DNA of 64,000 nt, taken from contig CM073886.1 of assembly GCA_037176705.1 (NCBI GenBank), positions 8,888,501-8,952,500 of the forward strand, read 5' to 3'. Below the pieces are notes generated by a model, which was given only the letters and a program-made list of their open reading frames with translations, made no database searches and was not told the DNA's origin. A program made the translations under genes and the position numbers. Below are positions 43,111 to 53,689 of this stretch, in pieces. Source of the DNA: Molossus alvarezi. Taxonomy: Eukaryota > Chordata > Mammalia > Chiroptera > Molossidae. Position 1 is the stretch's first letter. Every line of letters begins with the position of its first letter.

Positions 43111-43779
43111 GGGTCAAGGACAGAAATTCTATGGGGCTATGGATGAGGAAGAGTGGAAATGGCCAGAAATGGGAGTGTTGTTCAATTAATACAACACAGA
43201 CGGTATTGCCCAGTGATAGGAGGGACCGCTCGGAGAGGAGTGAGCTTCCTGGCCCTGCAGGTATGCAAGTAGAAACTTTCAGAGGTATGGAGAGGTGTAT
43301 GTGGATATTCGGGAACACTGAATTTCTCTACCATAGACACAGACCCATAAGAGAACACAAGATAATTCCAGGGGCCACGAATTAATGAGACAATTTCAGG
43401 TACATAATGAAAAAATAGTTTCCTATTTAATGATCCCAAAGCCTTGTAATTATGAGACAGTCACAGTTTGGTGATAGATGTCTTGAACATGGCCCTGGCA
43501 CTGCTAATCTCCTTTGTCAAGACATAAATGGCTGGCCTCAGGTTTGGAGCCGTAGGAGAAGAAGGATTCTTACTCGGATTCCAAACGTGTCTCTTCCCAT
43601 GACATCCGCTCTCGTGATCAGCTCTTCTATATGGCAAATGATGCCAATTTTCCTTTTAGGATGGCAAAGCAAACTTTCCTTTTCAATAAATATATTTATT
43701 TTTTAATTGAGTCTATATAAAGAAGAATATTAATTCTGTTCCAAGTCAAACTATGCAGCACATATATTAATATTTATTT

Positions 43780-44100
43780 TAGAAGAGGTAATGCATACTT
43801 CAAAATTCAGAAAGTATTACAGTCTATATAGTGAAAACTGCCCCCTCAGCTCCATCCCAGCCACAGCTCCGCTTCCTGGACATAACCAGTGTAAAGTATT
43901 TTTATGAATACTTTTGCTCGTAACTACAACACTGGAATGAAATACTCCATTCGACATGCATGTGGGTACCTAATGAATACATCCCTAGAAATGGACATTG
44001 CAGGGCCCCAGGCCATGCCTTGTAACTCTTGTGGTCCAGTTTGGTGCATGGCTGCCATTTAGTGTTATCAAAGTCCCAATTCTGGGCAATTTTGACCATA
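43780..44100. mobile_element. Old L1M-like 3' region
   Basis: TATATAGTGAAAACTGCCCC, CAGCCACAGCTCCGCTTCC, CATAACCAGTGTAAAGTATT resemble an L1M 3' UTR segment. Low certainty. Confidence 0.4.
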
Positions 44101-44104
44101 TACT

Positions 44105-44260
44105 ATTTCATATGTACTCAAGAAACATTTATAAACACCTATTCTGAGCTGGGCACCGTGCTGGGCTGCGGTTTCTTGGCCTGCCGGGACCGGTGCAATG
44201 CAATAAAACTACAAGCACACGCTGCTTGGAGTGCGGGGGAGCTTTGCAAGGTAGCAAATG
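44105..44260 (-). mobile_element. L2 LINE fragment
   Basis: AAGAAACATTTATAAACACC, TGGGCACCGTGCTGGGCTGC: L2 3' end in reverse. 44261-44580 is unannotated. Confidence 0.65.
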
Positions 44261-44581
44261 CTCCAGTTCTCTGAACACAGTCCCATTTATTTGCAGATTA
44301 GTACCCCCAGGTCACAAGTGGATTTACGTAAATTATTTCCTTGAGATGGCATTACTGAAAACATATACCCTAGCTTTGTCTCTTGCTTTTTACAGGAAGA
44401 TGAAGCCAAAAGATAACAAACCTTTATTCAGATGCAAATGAAGCACCCAATACACCTGGGCAGGCCAGGTTTCCTCCCAGGCTAGGATTCCGAGAATGCA
44501 TTAACACAAGGTTGAGAGTGCTTAACACAAGGTTAAAAAACGTCCATCTTCCAACCCCTCAACCCCACACTGGGCACAGGC

Positions 44582-44817
44582 AAGATGAATTTGGCCCTGG
44601 CCAGTTTGCCTCAGCGGTTAGAGCATTGTCCTGCAGTCCGGAGAGACCCGGGTTCGGTTCCCGCTAAGGGCATGGTTGGGTCATGTGGGTGACAACCACT
44701 CGATGTGTCCCTTTCACGTTGATGTTTCTCTCTCTCTCTTTCCCTCCCATTCTATCTGAACAAAATATCAAAAAATGTCCTCGGGTGAGGATAAAAATAA
44801 AAAGAAAGATGAATTTG
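44582..44817 (+). mobile_element. Ves SINE with internal deletion and target duplication
   Basis: AAGATGAATTTG flanks at 44582-44593 and 44806-44817, a perfect 12 bp. The body has GGGTTCGGTTCCCGCTAAGG and the tail motif TGTCCTCGGGTGAGGATA, but the piece between GGGCA and TGGTTGGGTC is missing about 40 bases (the CGTACC and TTTGTCCCC blocks). Confidence 0.95.
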
Positions 44818-45079
44818 ACTCTATCTGAGCCTCAGAGAGCCCACAATCCACTGGGGGAGACAGAAGCCCAACCCACTGCTCCGGTTACCGGCGGCTGTGC
44901 GACAATATTTGAAGTGAGAAAACGAAGAGGACTGTTACCGAAGGCTAACACTGGAGCGGGAGGAGGCGAGAGCAGACCAGGGGAGGAGCTGCCTGCGAGT
45001 CGCACGCGGTGTTTCTCGGAGCACTGTGCGGAAAGGGAGGCATGTGACGCACGTGAGACCCGACTGGAGTCGCCAGAGC

Positions 45080-45225
45080 TGAGATCCGGGCTCTACCTGT
45101 CACTGTGGAATAACAAGTGAGCCCCATTTTTCTCACTTATAAAAAGCCTCGGGGTCTCGAGGCCCGTGGGATTACTGTGAGGACGTGAGGTCAGACGTGG
45201 CCTGGGAAACGCTCCGAAGGCATCT
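45080..45225 (+). mobile_element. MIR-like fragment
   Basis: TCCGGGCTCTACCTGTCACT, then CACTTATAAAAAGCCTCGGG and GATTACTGTGAGGACGTGAG: diverged MIR sense. 44820-45079 carries weak L2-like text only. Confidence 0.5.
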
Positions 45226-45483
45226 TCACTGTTTACATTGATAGGAAGGTTCGGCTGCGCACTGGGATCACCCAGGGCCCTTTCAAACACTGGTGTATCA
45301 ACAGTGCAAAACCGATACTCTGAAATTACAAAACACCATCTGAGGAAATTAAGGAAGACCTAAATAAATGATAAGACGTCCCAGTTCATACATGAGAAGA
45401 TGTAATAGCTGCCATCTTGGTAAGACTTCCCAAACTGATCTACAGCCTCAGTGCATCCCTATGGGCACAAGCTGGCAGTCAGA

Positions 45484-45670
45484 GAACAGCGCCCGGACAG
45501 ACAGCACAGTGCAGGGAATACCATCAATAATGTTGTAATCTATGTGTGGTGCCAGGTGGGTACTAGAATTATTGGGAGGATCACTTTGTAAGTTAATAAA
45601 TGTCTAATTACTATGCTGTATACCTGAAACTAATGTGATATTGAATGTCAACTATAATTGCAAAAAACTT
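45484..45670 (+). mobile_element. Separate L1 3' tail inserted in the L1
   Basis: GGTGCCAGGTGGGTACTAGA, TCACTTTGTAAGTTAATAAA, GTATACCTGAAACTAATGTG, ATTGAATGTCAACTATAATT form the characteristic end of a laurasiatherian L1 3' UTR. It interrupts ORF2 sequence that resumes at about 45675. No clear target duplication was found. Confidence 0.75.
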
Positions 45671-46477
45671 TTCATGCAATCACTATCAGTACCTCAGCTG
45701 ACTCCTTTTCAGAAACTGATAAGCTTACCCTAAAATGCATATGGTAATTCAAGGAGCCCAGAATATGATCTTACAATGTTGAAAAAGAAGAAAAAGTTGG
45801 AGGTCTCACACTTTCCAATTTGAAAACTTACCATAAAATTGCAGTGATCAAGACAGTGTGGTTTTGGCAAATATATCAATGGAATAGAATTGAGAGTCCA
45901 GAAATAAACCCATATATTTACGGTCAGTTGATTTTTGGCAAGGGTCCATTCAATGGAGAAAAAACAGTCCTTTCGACAAATGGTGCTGGGACAACTGGAT
46001 ACTCACATGCAAAAGATGAGGGAAGTTGAACCCCTACCTCACACCACATACAGAAATGACTGAAAATGGATTAAAGTCCTAACTGTAAGAACTAAAACTA
46101 TCAAACTCTGAAGAAAAACATGAGAGAACATCTTTGTGACCTTGGATTTGTATTTTAGACATACCAAAATCACAAACAACAAAAGAAAAATTTGATGATT
46201 TGAACTGCATCAAAATTAAAAGTTTGTGCTTCAAAAGATACCACCAAAAAAGTAAAGACAACCCACAAAATGGGGGGGGGGATTGCAAATTATATATCTG
46301 ATGTGTATCTAGAATATGTAAAGAACTGTTGCAACTCAATAAAAACAACACAACACAATTTTTAAATGGGCAAAGAATTTGAATAGACATTTCTCCGAAG
46401 ATTAAAGATGGCCAATAAGCATGTAAAAAGATGCTCAATATCATTAGTCATCAGGAACATGCAAATCAAAGTTGCAG

Positions 46478-46665
46478 CCCGGCCGGCGTGGCTCAGTGGA
46501 TGGAGCACTGTCCCATGGACTGAGAGGTCCCAGTTTGATTCCTGGTCAGGGCACATGCCCAGGTTGCAGGCTTGATCCTCAGTAGGGGGCGTGCAGGAGG
46601 CAGCCAATCAATCTGTATCTTTCTCTCTCTCTCTAAAAATTCAATAAAAACATTTTTTAAAAAAA
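46478..46665 (+). mobile_element. Ves-type SINE, second subfamily
   Basis: CCCGGCCGGCGTGGCTCAGT, CAGTTTGATTCCTGGTCAGG, GATCCTCAGTAGGGGGCGTG, GGAGGCAGCCAATCAATCTG, and a CT tract ending in TTCAATAAAAACATTTTTTA. It lies inside L1 sequence; the L1 resumes with ATGAGATATCACTTCACACC. Confidence 0.92.
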
Positions 46666-47497
46666 CTGAAATGAGATATCACTTCACACCCACTAGGATG
46701 GCTAGAATAAAAAAGATAGATAAGTGTTGGCGAGGATATGGGGAAATAGAAACCCTCTTGCATGGCTGATGGGGATGTAAAATGGTGCAGCCACTTTGGA
46801 AACAGTCTGGCAGTTCCTCAGATACGTCAACATAGAGTTACCCCATGACCCAGCAATTCCATTCCTAGGTATATATACCCAAGAGAAATTAAAACATGCG
46901 CCCAAACAAAATCTTTTACAGGAATGTTTATAGAGTATTATTCACAATAAACAAAAAGTGAAAACAACTCAAGTTTCCATTCGCCGATAAATGGATTAAT
47001 AAAATGTGGTATATTCATATAATGGTATATTATTGAGCAATAAAACGAAATGAACCCCATAATATGAATGATCCTTGAAAACATTATGCTCAATAAAAAA
47101 AGCCAGGCACAAAGGACCAAGTATTACATGACTGCACTTTTATAAAATATCCAGAACAGGCAAATCCGTAGACCCAGAAAGCAGATTACTGTTTGTCCGT
47201 GGCTAGGAGTAGGGGCTTGGGAGCAGCGCTAAGCAGAGAATGATGTCTCTTAAGGTATTGAAAATGCTCTTAACATCGATGGTGGCAAACATTCTTCTTC
47301 TTTCTGATGGGTGTTAACCAAACATACTGTGGTCATCATTTCACATGTATGTAGGTTAAGTCACCAGGCTGTCTGCTTTAGACTTATACAGCACTGTGTA
47401 TCAATTATGTCTCAATAAAACTGAAAAAATGATGGTGGTTATGGATGCACAGCTCTAAATATACTAAAAGGCATTGAATTATTGAATTATTTGTTTA

Positions 47498-47759
47498 AGA
47501 AGGAAGGAAAGGAGGGAGGGAGGGAGGGAGGGAAGAGAGGGAGGGAGGGAGGGAGGCAGAGAGCAGGGAGGGAGAGAAAGGAATGAAGGAATGAAAGGAG
47601 GGAGGGAGGGAGGGAGGGAGGAAGAAGGAGGGAGGGAGGGAGGGAGGGAGGGAGGGAGGGAGGGAGGGAGGGAGGGAGGGAGGAAGGAAGGAAGGAAGGA
47701 AGGAAGGAAGGAAGGAAGGAAGGAAGGAAGGAAGGAAGGAAGGAAGGAAGGAAAGAAGG
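47498..47759 (+). repeat. (GGGA)n then (GGAA)n microsatellite
   Basis: A purine-only tract of about 260 bases: first mainly GGGA units with interruptions, then at least 17 consecutive GGAA/AAGG units from about 47682. Long frames on the other strand (poly-Pro/Ser/Leu) are translations of this repeat and not genes. Confidence 0.97.
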
Positions 47760-47760
47760 G

Positions 47761-48385
47761 CATGCTGGTGTCTAGACCTCCCTGCAGGAGCGTCTGCTTT
47801 CCTTGGTCTGGAGGGTAACCTGGGCACCAGAATTGTATGAAGTCCTGGGAAATTCTACTGAGCAGCTGTTGACAGCCACTGGGCTAGAGAAATGAGGACC
47901 AGGGACCAGGAGCAGAGAAAGAGGAAGAAAGCGAGGTCAGAAGAGCTCAGATGTGCACTAGCTGAACCAAGGTGGATGGGAGTCCACCAGGTGCAGGCAC
48001 TCTGGGAAGGCCAGGTAGGGCCATGGCATGCTCCCACACAAAGCGTCAGCGGGGGGCAAGTGGCCGCACCCACCCAAGCTCTGCAGACCAGCCCTGTGCC
48101 CCTGGGGCCCAGCCTGTGTGCAGGCAGCTCCTGTGTCTGCCAGGCGGAGGCCCTGTGGGGGAGGTGCTCCTGCAGCTGGCTCAGTCCCACCTGACAGAAC
48201 ACCACCCCTCTGGCCTCAGGTCCACAGGACTCTGGTGGGGCACACCCTCTCTGGTCCAGAAACAAATATGGACCCAAGCCTGGCCAACCAGAGTGCGCGC
48301 CCCCCCCCCCCACACACACACACACACACACAGTGGTTGGCTCAGAGATAACATGTGACCTAAAATAATTAGATAAAATTATCTC
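47761..48385. other. Unannotated, with a (CA)n run
   Basis: A C run followed by (CA)n lies at 48300-48332. The rest is GC-rich with no recognised feature. Confidence 0.5.
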
Positions 48386-48387
48386 TC

Positions 48388-48657
48388 AAGAAATTGAATC
48401 TTGCTCTGGCTGGACTGGCTCAGCAGTTGGAACATCAGCCCATGGACCAAAGTGTCTCGGGTTTGATTCCGGTCAAGGGCATGTACCTTGGTTGTGGTTC
48501 GGTCCCCGGCCCCGGTCGAGGTCATGCAGGAGGCAATGTATGTGTCCTTCTCACATAGATGTCTCTCTCCCTCCCTCCCTCCCACTTTGAAGACAAATGG
48601 AAAAAGTATCCTTGGGTGAGCATTTAAAAAACAAAACAAAAAAGAAATTGAATCTTG
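48388..48657 (+). mobile_element. Ves SINE with perfect 16-bp target duplication
   Basis: AAGAAATTGAATCTTG flanks at 48388-48403 and 48642-48657. The body starts CTCTGGCTGGACTGGCTCAG and ends with the tail motif ATCCTTGGGTGAGCATT and an A/C tail. Confidence 0.96.
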
Positions 48658-48879
48658 AATGAAGTGATCCAGGATGGAGAGTGGTAACAGCTAATTTGGT
48701 GACGAGGGAGGACAGCGCTGCCAGGCCCCACCCCCCAGCCCCCACCAGCCACGTGCAGGGCAGCGCTCCCCCCAGCCTGAGCGGACGGACCTGATGCTGT
48801 CTGGCCTGGTGCCAGGCACCCCCAACCCAGCCTCCTGAAGCTCCCCGCCCACAGTCTAGGAGGTCTCGGTCCCTGTGTG

Positions 48880-48969
48880 CTTCCTGGTTCAGTGTCAATC
48901 CACCATCTGGCCCAGAAGTACTTCCTGGCTCAGAGTCAATCCACCATCTGGCCCAGAAGTACTTCCTGG
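48880..48969. repeat. Short 41-bp tandem duplication, about 2.2 copies
   Basis: CTTCCTGG begins a copy at 48880, 48921 and 48962; ATCCACCATCTGGCCCAGAA is shared. The first two copies differ at three positions. Confidence 0.9.
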
Positions 48970-48974
48970 CCTTT

Positions 48975-49280
48975 CCTGCCCAGGTGTCTGGGGCTGACCT
49001 GCTCCTACAGCGGGTGCCAGGAAAGAGACCCACTGGGCACCAGGACACTGGAAACCATGAGATTTGAGACAAGTCATCACTCCTATTGGGTCCTCCATTT
49101 CCAAATCAGAACATTGAGAAGCTTAGAGTGGGCCCAAGACAGCTCTCACTTACAGGCCAGTGAGCCAGGCACGCGGAATAGGGAAACAGGCAGAGTTAAC
49201 AGCAGTGTTCAGCATCCAGTAAACCCCGTCTTCTCTAAGCCGGAGACACTTCAGAGTAAACGCATTTCTCCTCCTGTTGT
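48975..49280. other. Unannotated stretch
   Basis: No recognised feature. Confidence 0.4.
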
Positions 49281-49284
49281 GGCG

Positions 49285-49811
49285 CAAGAGAACCGAGAGG
49301 CCACCAGAGCCAAATTAAAGCCAAATAGAGAGCAAAGCCGGCCGGCGACTGATCCCGAGTTCTCGGAGACCAGCCCTGGGGCCTCCAAATGTTGTGGTGT
49401 GACAGAGCCAAAGAAAGACCACTAGAGAACTGAAGTCCAAATAAGAGCCGTTTATTAGCCGGCCGGCGTCTGACTCCGAACACCCCGTGACAGTCTTCGG
49501 AATCAGCCCCGATATGCTTTATTACATGCCTTTTATACCTGACAGCAAACAGGATCTTGAAATAATGCCCAGGGCCACAGCAATGCTGTATAGAATTAGT
49601 TTGCCTTGCGGATAACAGGAGCACCCAGAAACACCCCGGAACACTCAGTCTGTTATCTCAGGTATTTCAAGGTACACTGGGTCTCACTTAGCCGCGAGCT
49701 GCACAAACGCAATGCAAGCCTGATTCCTTGGGACTGTGGGGGAGGTCGAGTCTCTGACTCAAGACCTCCAGGCTCCGTGGACTCTGTCAGACACGTAGCC
49801 AGCTCCCAACA
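49285..49811 (-). mobile_element. ERV-type LTR with downstream priming-site-like sequence and repeated end
   Basis: On the minus strand the LTR starts TGTTGGGAGC (at 49811) and ends CACCACAACA (at 49390), 422 bp with 5-bp inverted ends TGTTG/CAACA. It carries a TATA-like GTATAAAAGG and AATAAA signals. It is followed by TTTGGAGGCCCCAGGG, placed where a retroviral primer binding site would be and similar to the tRNA-type sites of gamma-like ERVs. Then about 95 bp (49285-49375) repeats the last part of the LTR, sharing CGCCGGCCGGCT and ending again in CCACAACA. No coding remnant is present. Confidence 0.7.
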
Positions 49812-50049
49812 ATTTCTTGGTTCAGGAAATATTCCACTCTACTGAGGTTATTTTGACCAAACAGGTTCAGCTAGAGGGCACACAGTGACTTTCCCAATCA
49901 TCAATTATGGAGCAGCACAATAATTTGCCAATCATCAGTTATGGGGTTATAAACACACCAGCACACTCCCTAGTGAGAGGGTAAATAGCTTAAATACCTG
50001 CTCAGGGAGACAGACAGCAGAAATCCATCTGCCACCCACACCCAAGGAC

Positions 50050-50455
50050 AGATGAAGTTAAGAGAATAAATCTCATTTTGATGCATCAGCACAAAGCTGA
50101 TGAATAGTCTATTGATCCTCCCCTAAGACCTCCCCTAAATGCCCAGTCCTAAAAACCCCTCAAAACAAAGGTCCACGCCTGCACCCCCCCCCTTCCCCCA
50201 CGGGCATGCATCTCCTAGACTGTAAGGACCCCCCGAGGCTTGTAACCAGGGCAGCAATGGGCAGTGGCAGTTCATCCCAGGCAAACCCCTGAGCCTGTCC
50301 CCAAGGTCCCCTTTTCTCTGACTTCTTAGTGAGCCTGGGGTCATTTCCCAGCCCTTCCTTGTTTCACTGTCCGCAGCTTTAATAAACATCCTCTAGGATT
50401 CACCTGGACTCGTGTCATATAAATTTTCCTGCACAAAGTCAAGAACCCACACACT
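50050..50455 (+). mobile_element. Second ERV-type LTR
   Basis: Starts near TGAAGTTAAGAGAATAAATC (50053), with TGATCCTCCCCTAAGACCTC, CCTAAATGCCCAGTCC, an AATAAA at about 50379 followed by TCTAGGATTCACCTGGACTC and CACAAAGTCAAGAACCCACA at the end. This is the layout of a class I-like LTR (U3, poly(A), U5). 49812-50049 is AT-rich and may belong to its U3 or to flank. It is in opposite orientation to the LTR just upstream. Confidence 0.65.
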
Positions 50456-50539
50456 AGAGGTTGGCCCTGGGCAGACCCACTCAGGGCCAGGCCCCCTTTC
50501 CAGTAACCCCGTTATGGAGGCAGAGAGGGCGGGACGGCA

Positions 50540-50760
50540 GAATGGCTGGAGGCTGGAGGCTGCCTGCTGAAAATCCCAGCTCTGCCCTTCCTCGCGTGGC
50601 CCAGGCAACAACTTCCCTCCCTCTGCTCCAGCTTCCTCCTCTGTCAAACAGAAGTAGAAGTAGGACCCGCCTCACCGGGCTGTCCTGGGATCGATGATCC
50701 CGTATTTGTGCTTAGAACAGTGACCAGCACACACACAGCGCACCTCGCATCTTAGTAAGG
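50540..50760 (+). mobile_element. MIR SINE
   Basis: AAATCCCAGCTCTGCCCTTC, CCTCCTCTGTCAAACAGAAG, GCTTAGAACAGTGACCAGCA: nearly full-length MIR sense. Confidence 0.88.
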
Positions 50761-50774
50761 GCTGCGTATCCATG

Positions 50775-50955
50775 TCTCTTAAACATCACAAAAAACATGG
50801 GAGGTCGATTCTATTATTCCCTTTTACAGAAGAGGAGACAGCTCAGAAATGTTAAGTAATGTACCCAAGGTCACACAGGCAACAAGGGGAGGAACCTCGA
50901 TCCTCACAGGTCTGCCTGGCCCCGATGCCTGTGACTTGAACCATCACGCCCTTGG
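50775..50955 (-). mobile_element. MIR SINE
   Basis: TATTCCCTTTTACAGAAGAG, CCCAAGGTCACACAGGCAAC, TTGAACCATCACGCCC: MIR antisense, forming an inverted pair with the copy just upstream. Confidence 0.85.
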
Positions 50956-51039
50956 AGCCCTGATGGGCTCAGCCTCTGGTTCCCAGTGTGTCACCACGGA
51001 GGGACATAAGATGTCTTTAAGTCATATGTGAGCAAACAG

Positions 51040-51136
51040 TTTTTTGTTTTTTTTGTGGTACGTGCCCCTAGCGGGAACCAAACCCAGGACTCTCCGGTCC
51101 ACAGGCTGACACTCAACCGCTGAGCCAAACTGGCCA
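51040..51136 (-). mobile_element. Half-length Ves SINE
   Basis: Minus-strand head only: on the plus strand GGTACGTGCCCCTAGCGGGA, ACCAAACCCAGGACTCTCCG, CGCTGAGCCAAACTGGCCAG. The 3' half is absent and the element ends at the same place as the 12.1-kb copy (GGCACGTACC then ACAAAAAAAACAAAAAA). No clear target duplication. Confidence 0.85.
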
Positions 51137-51249
51137 GTTTTGCTCTTTAATATTATGTATTATTTTCATGGTTACCTTCTGCTCGTGGCAAGTAAAGGCA
51201 GGCTTTCCATGTACTCAAATTTAGTTAAGTAAACAATTAAGTCCAGGTT

Positions 51250-51568
51250 TTTAAAACGTAGTGTGGGAGACACGTTATTGTTGACAGCCTCTGCTGCCCG
51301 CCGACATGGAGCCTGGTGTCAAAACCTGCACTAGCCAGTCTGGCAATGGAGCGGAAGCAGAAATCTCAGGAGCAGGTGCACAGTCCTCCACGCAGTGTTT
51401 CCTCGGCCCCTTCGGCCTGGGTCCCGGAGCGAAGATGACACGCAGCAGGGGCACACGTGGTCACACAGCACGGGAAAGGAGCGTGCTCCTTTTCTCGTGA
51501 GACACTGAGACTTGGGGATTGTTTTTTTACAACAGCATAACCCAGCCTATCCTGACTGACACAGGTGG
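51250..51568 (+). mobile_element. LTR-like repeat, same family as 36.56-36.87 kb
   Basis: Ends GAGACACTGAGACTTGGGGA, ACAGCATAACCCAGCCTATC, CTGACTGACACAGG. Family not named. Confidence 0.45.
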
Positions 51569-51594
51569 TAAATTTAAAAAGTGCAGGTGGCAAC

Positions 51595-51890
51595 AAGAAA
51601 TGGTGAAAGTTGCCCTGGCCGGTTTGGCTCAGCGGTTGGAGCGTTGGCCTGCGGTCCCGAGAGACCCGGGTTCGGTTCCCGCTAAGGGCACGTACCACGG
51701 TTGCAGTTTGTCCCCAGCCCTGGTTGGTCGTGCGGGTGGCAGCCACTCGATGTGTCCCTTTCACGTCGATGTTTCTCTCTCTCTCTCTTTCTCTCTCTCC
51801 CTCCCGCTCTACCTGAACAAAAAAAAAAAAAAAAAATGGACAAGTGTCCTCTGGTGAGGATAAAAAAATGAAAAAAGAAATGGTAAAAGT
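51595..51890 (+). mobile_element. Ves SINE with 16-bp target duplication
   Basis: AAGAAATGGTGAAAGT (51595-51610) and AAGAAATGGTAAAAGT (51875-51890) match at 15 of 16. The body CCCTGGCCGGTTTGGCTCAG to the tail motif TGTCCTCTGGTGAGGATA is full length, with an 18-A run before the tail motif. This is the best reference copy in the window. Confidence 0.96.
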
Positions 51891-52094
51891 CATGAAGATG
51901 GAATTTCAATGAATGATGGGAGTTCGGGGCTCTGGGTCTACAAAGTAAGGAGAATGGAGAGCAGCCGTTCTGTGTCTCTCATCACCCCCATGGTGGGCTC
52001 CTCTGGTTCAGTTTGGGGCAGAGAGAACCAGGACCTCACAGGGCATGTCAACCTTTAACTGGTCTGAAGGGTTGATTTGTTACTGAGCAAAGCC

Positions 52095-52725
52095 TGTTGC
52101 CAACGTAAAAACATTCAAATCTGTGAAAAATTTTGTGAGTTTATTTGAGCCAAAACTGTTAACAATTTTCCAGAAGTAAAACCTCAATGGACTGAGACAA
52201 TGCTCCAGAGAAGGGCAGTTTTGCAGCTTATTTTATACCTTACGAGGAGGCGTAAGTGGGGCGCATGAAATCACTGGTGATAGATCAGGGCGTTGGGAGA
52301 AAGCAAAGCGGGGAGACCTCTGAGGCTGGATAGAGGTGAAATGATACACACATGCTTCTTTACACAGGTGGGGACAGGACAGTTAACAGTGAACAGTTAA
52401 CATGATCATAAGGAGGGGATTTGCGGTCTTTGCCCTGGTGTATCGGTTGTGCCTTAGGGGGTCTGGAAAAAGAGAACTTACCCTGACATTGCAAAGGTCT
52501 GTTATCAGAAATGCAAAAAGACAACAGGCTCAATTAAGGTGAAAGTTGACCTTTGTCAGGGAAGATGCTGGCCTAGGACATGACTACCTGCCATCAACTA
52601 CTTTTAGTTAAAACATTTCATTTCAGACCATCCTTGTGGTTACTTTAGGTCTTTGAGTTTGCAAGGCCACCACGCAGGCCTCCCCTGAGCTTGTCAGGTT
52701 GGCATGTGGCCCCTTTTCGTCCACA
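52095..52725 (-). mobile_element. ERVL-type solo LTR
   Basis: On the minus strand it begins TGTGGACGAA and ends TTGGCAACA. Plus-strand landmarks are GTGAGTTTATTTGAGCC (the poly(A) side), ATGCTCCAGAGAAGGGCAGT, TTTGCAGCTTATTTTATACC and GAAGATGCTGGCCTAGGACA. The order matches an old ERVL-type LTR. No coding remnants flank it. 51895-52090 and 52730-53090 hold nothing recognised. Confidence 0.7.
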
Positions 52726-53094
52726 CTGTCTTATCCTGGCTAATACACCCCACATGCTAGTGTTAAGGTTGTGCTCCACACACCCAGCTCTAGATTTCAG
52801 AGCAAGAGGGAGGAAAGGGCTCTCAGGACAGCTCTCGCTGTGAAGATGTCTCCCTCACAGTCCTCGCCTCCTTCCTGCCCCAGCCTTTCCTACTTCCGAA
52901 GCGGGTGAGGGGACGCGCTGTGGACGCGTCCAACCAGCTCGTTTGGGGTCTGCACACAGCGCATTGAAATCACAGTCTGTTTAATCTTGGTGCCTAACTG
53001 AAACCTCGATTTTAACATCCTGTCACAAAGATTCTTGTGCAGATAACAAGATTAAATAATATTCATTACTATTCTGTGAGTGAAGTTATGCTAA

Positions 53095-53295
53095 GCAGGT
53101 AATATTCATTATCACATTTAATTCTTAGCGCAACTCTTCAAGACACTGTTATGTACTGTTATGATCCCCATTTACAGACGCGGAAACTGAGGCTTGGAGA
53201 AGTAAGTGACTTGGCCAAAGGCACACACGAGGAAGCAGCAGAACAGGGGTTTGAATGGACGTCAGACTGATGCCAAAGCCCCTGCTGTTAATGAA
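53095..53295 (-). mobile_element. MIR SINE, near full length
   Basis: GATCCCCATTTACAGACGCG, GAAACTGAGGCTTGGAGAAG, AGAACAGGGGTTTGAATGGA: MIR antisense. Confidence 0.9.
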
Positions 53296-53689
53296 AGGGG
53301 CAGGAAGGAATATTAGAATTAATAGAAAATATTAGAGGAGTAAGAAAACTAATCATAGTGGGGCACTAGCCATAGTTAGAAAAATGTTTACCATCCTTTA
53401 CCGCATTACTTGTGACTGCTTTGTTCTCACTGAGGAAGAGCCCGCTCTGGGCGGTGGTGGCCTCGGCACCCCACACAGCAGGGACACGGTAATGTCAGCA
53501 CCCACTTCCATCCACGGAGAAACGCACCTGGCTCATACCCAGTGCTTTCCCCGCGAGGAGCCCCCCTCTGGCAGATGCAGCGGGCACACGCAAGGTACCT
53601 TAGGAGTCGCACTCCCCACTTTCCATCCGCTACGCCTCACTATCTTCGGGAAGACTGAACCGCGCTCTCCCTGCTCCCTGGGCGCTCAC

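Larger units (their letters stand above)
45300..47430 (+). mobile_element. LINE-1, ORF2 3' third to 3' UTR, with nested insertions
   Basis: After a broken start the order is L1 ORF2 in sense. A 70-codon frame (45820-46029) reads IKTVWFWQIYQWNRIESPEI, the conserved L1 C-terminal region. Later come TAAATGGGCAAAGAATTTGA, ATGGGGAAATAGAAACCCTC, and a 3' UTR running to CTCAATAAAACTGAAAAAAT at about 47430. The frame is broken, including a G run at 46273. It is interrupted by a separate L1 3' tail (45484-45670) and a Ves-type SINE (46478-46665). Confidence 0.92.

Noticed and set aside
47479..47827. Pro/Ser/Leu-rich frames on the minus strand
   Set aside because: Translations of the GGGA/GGAA tract.
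51613..51700. tRNA gene
   Set aside because: The tRNA-like A and B boxes belong to the head of a Ves SINE, as in the other copies here; no complete cloverleaf gene is seen.
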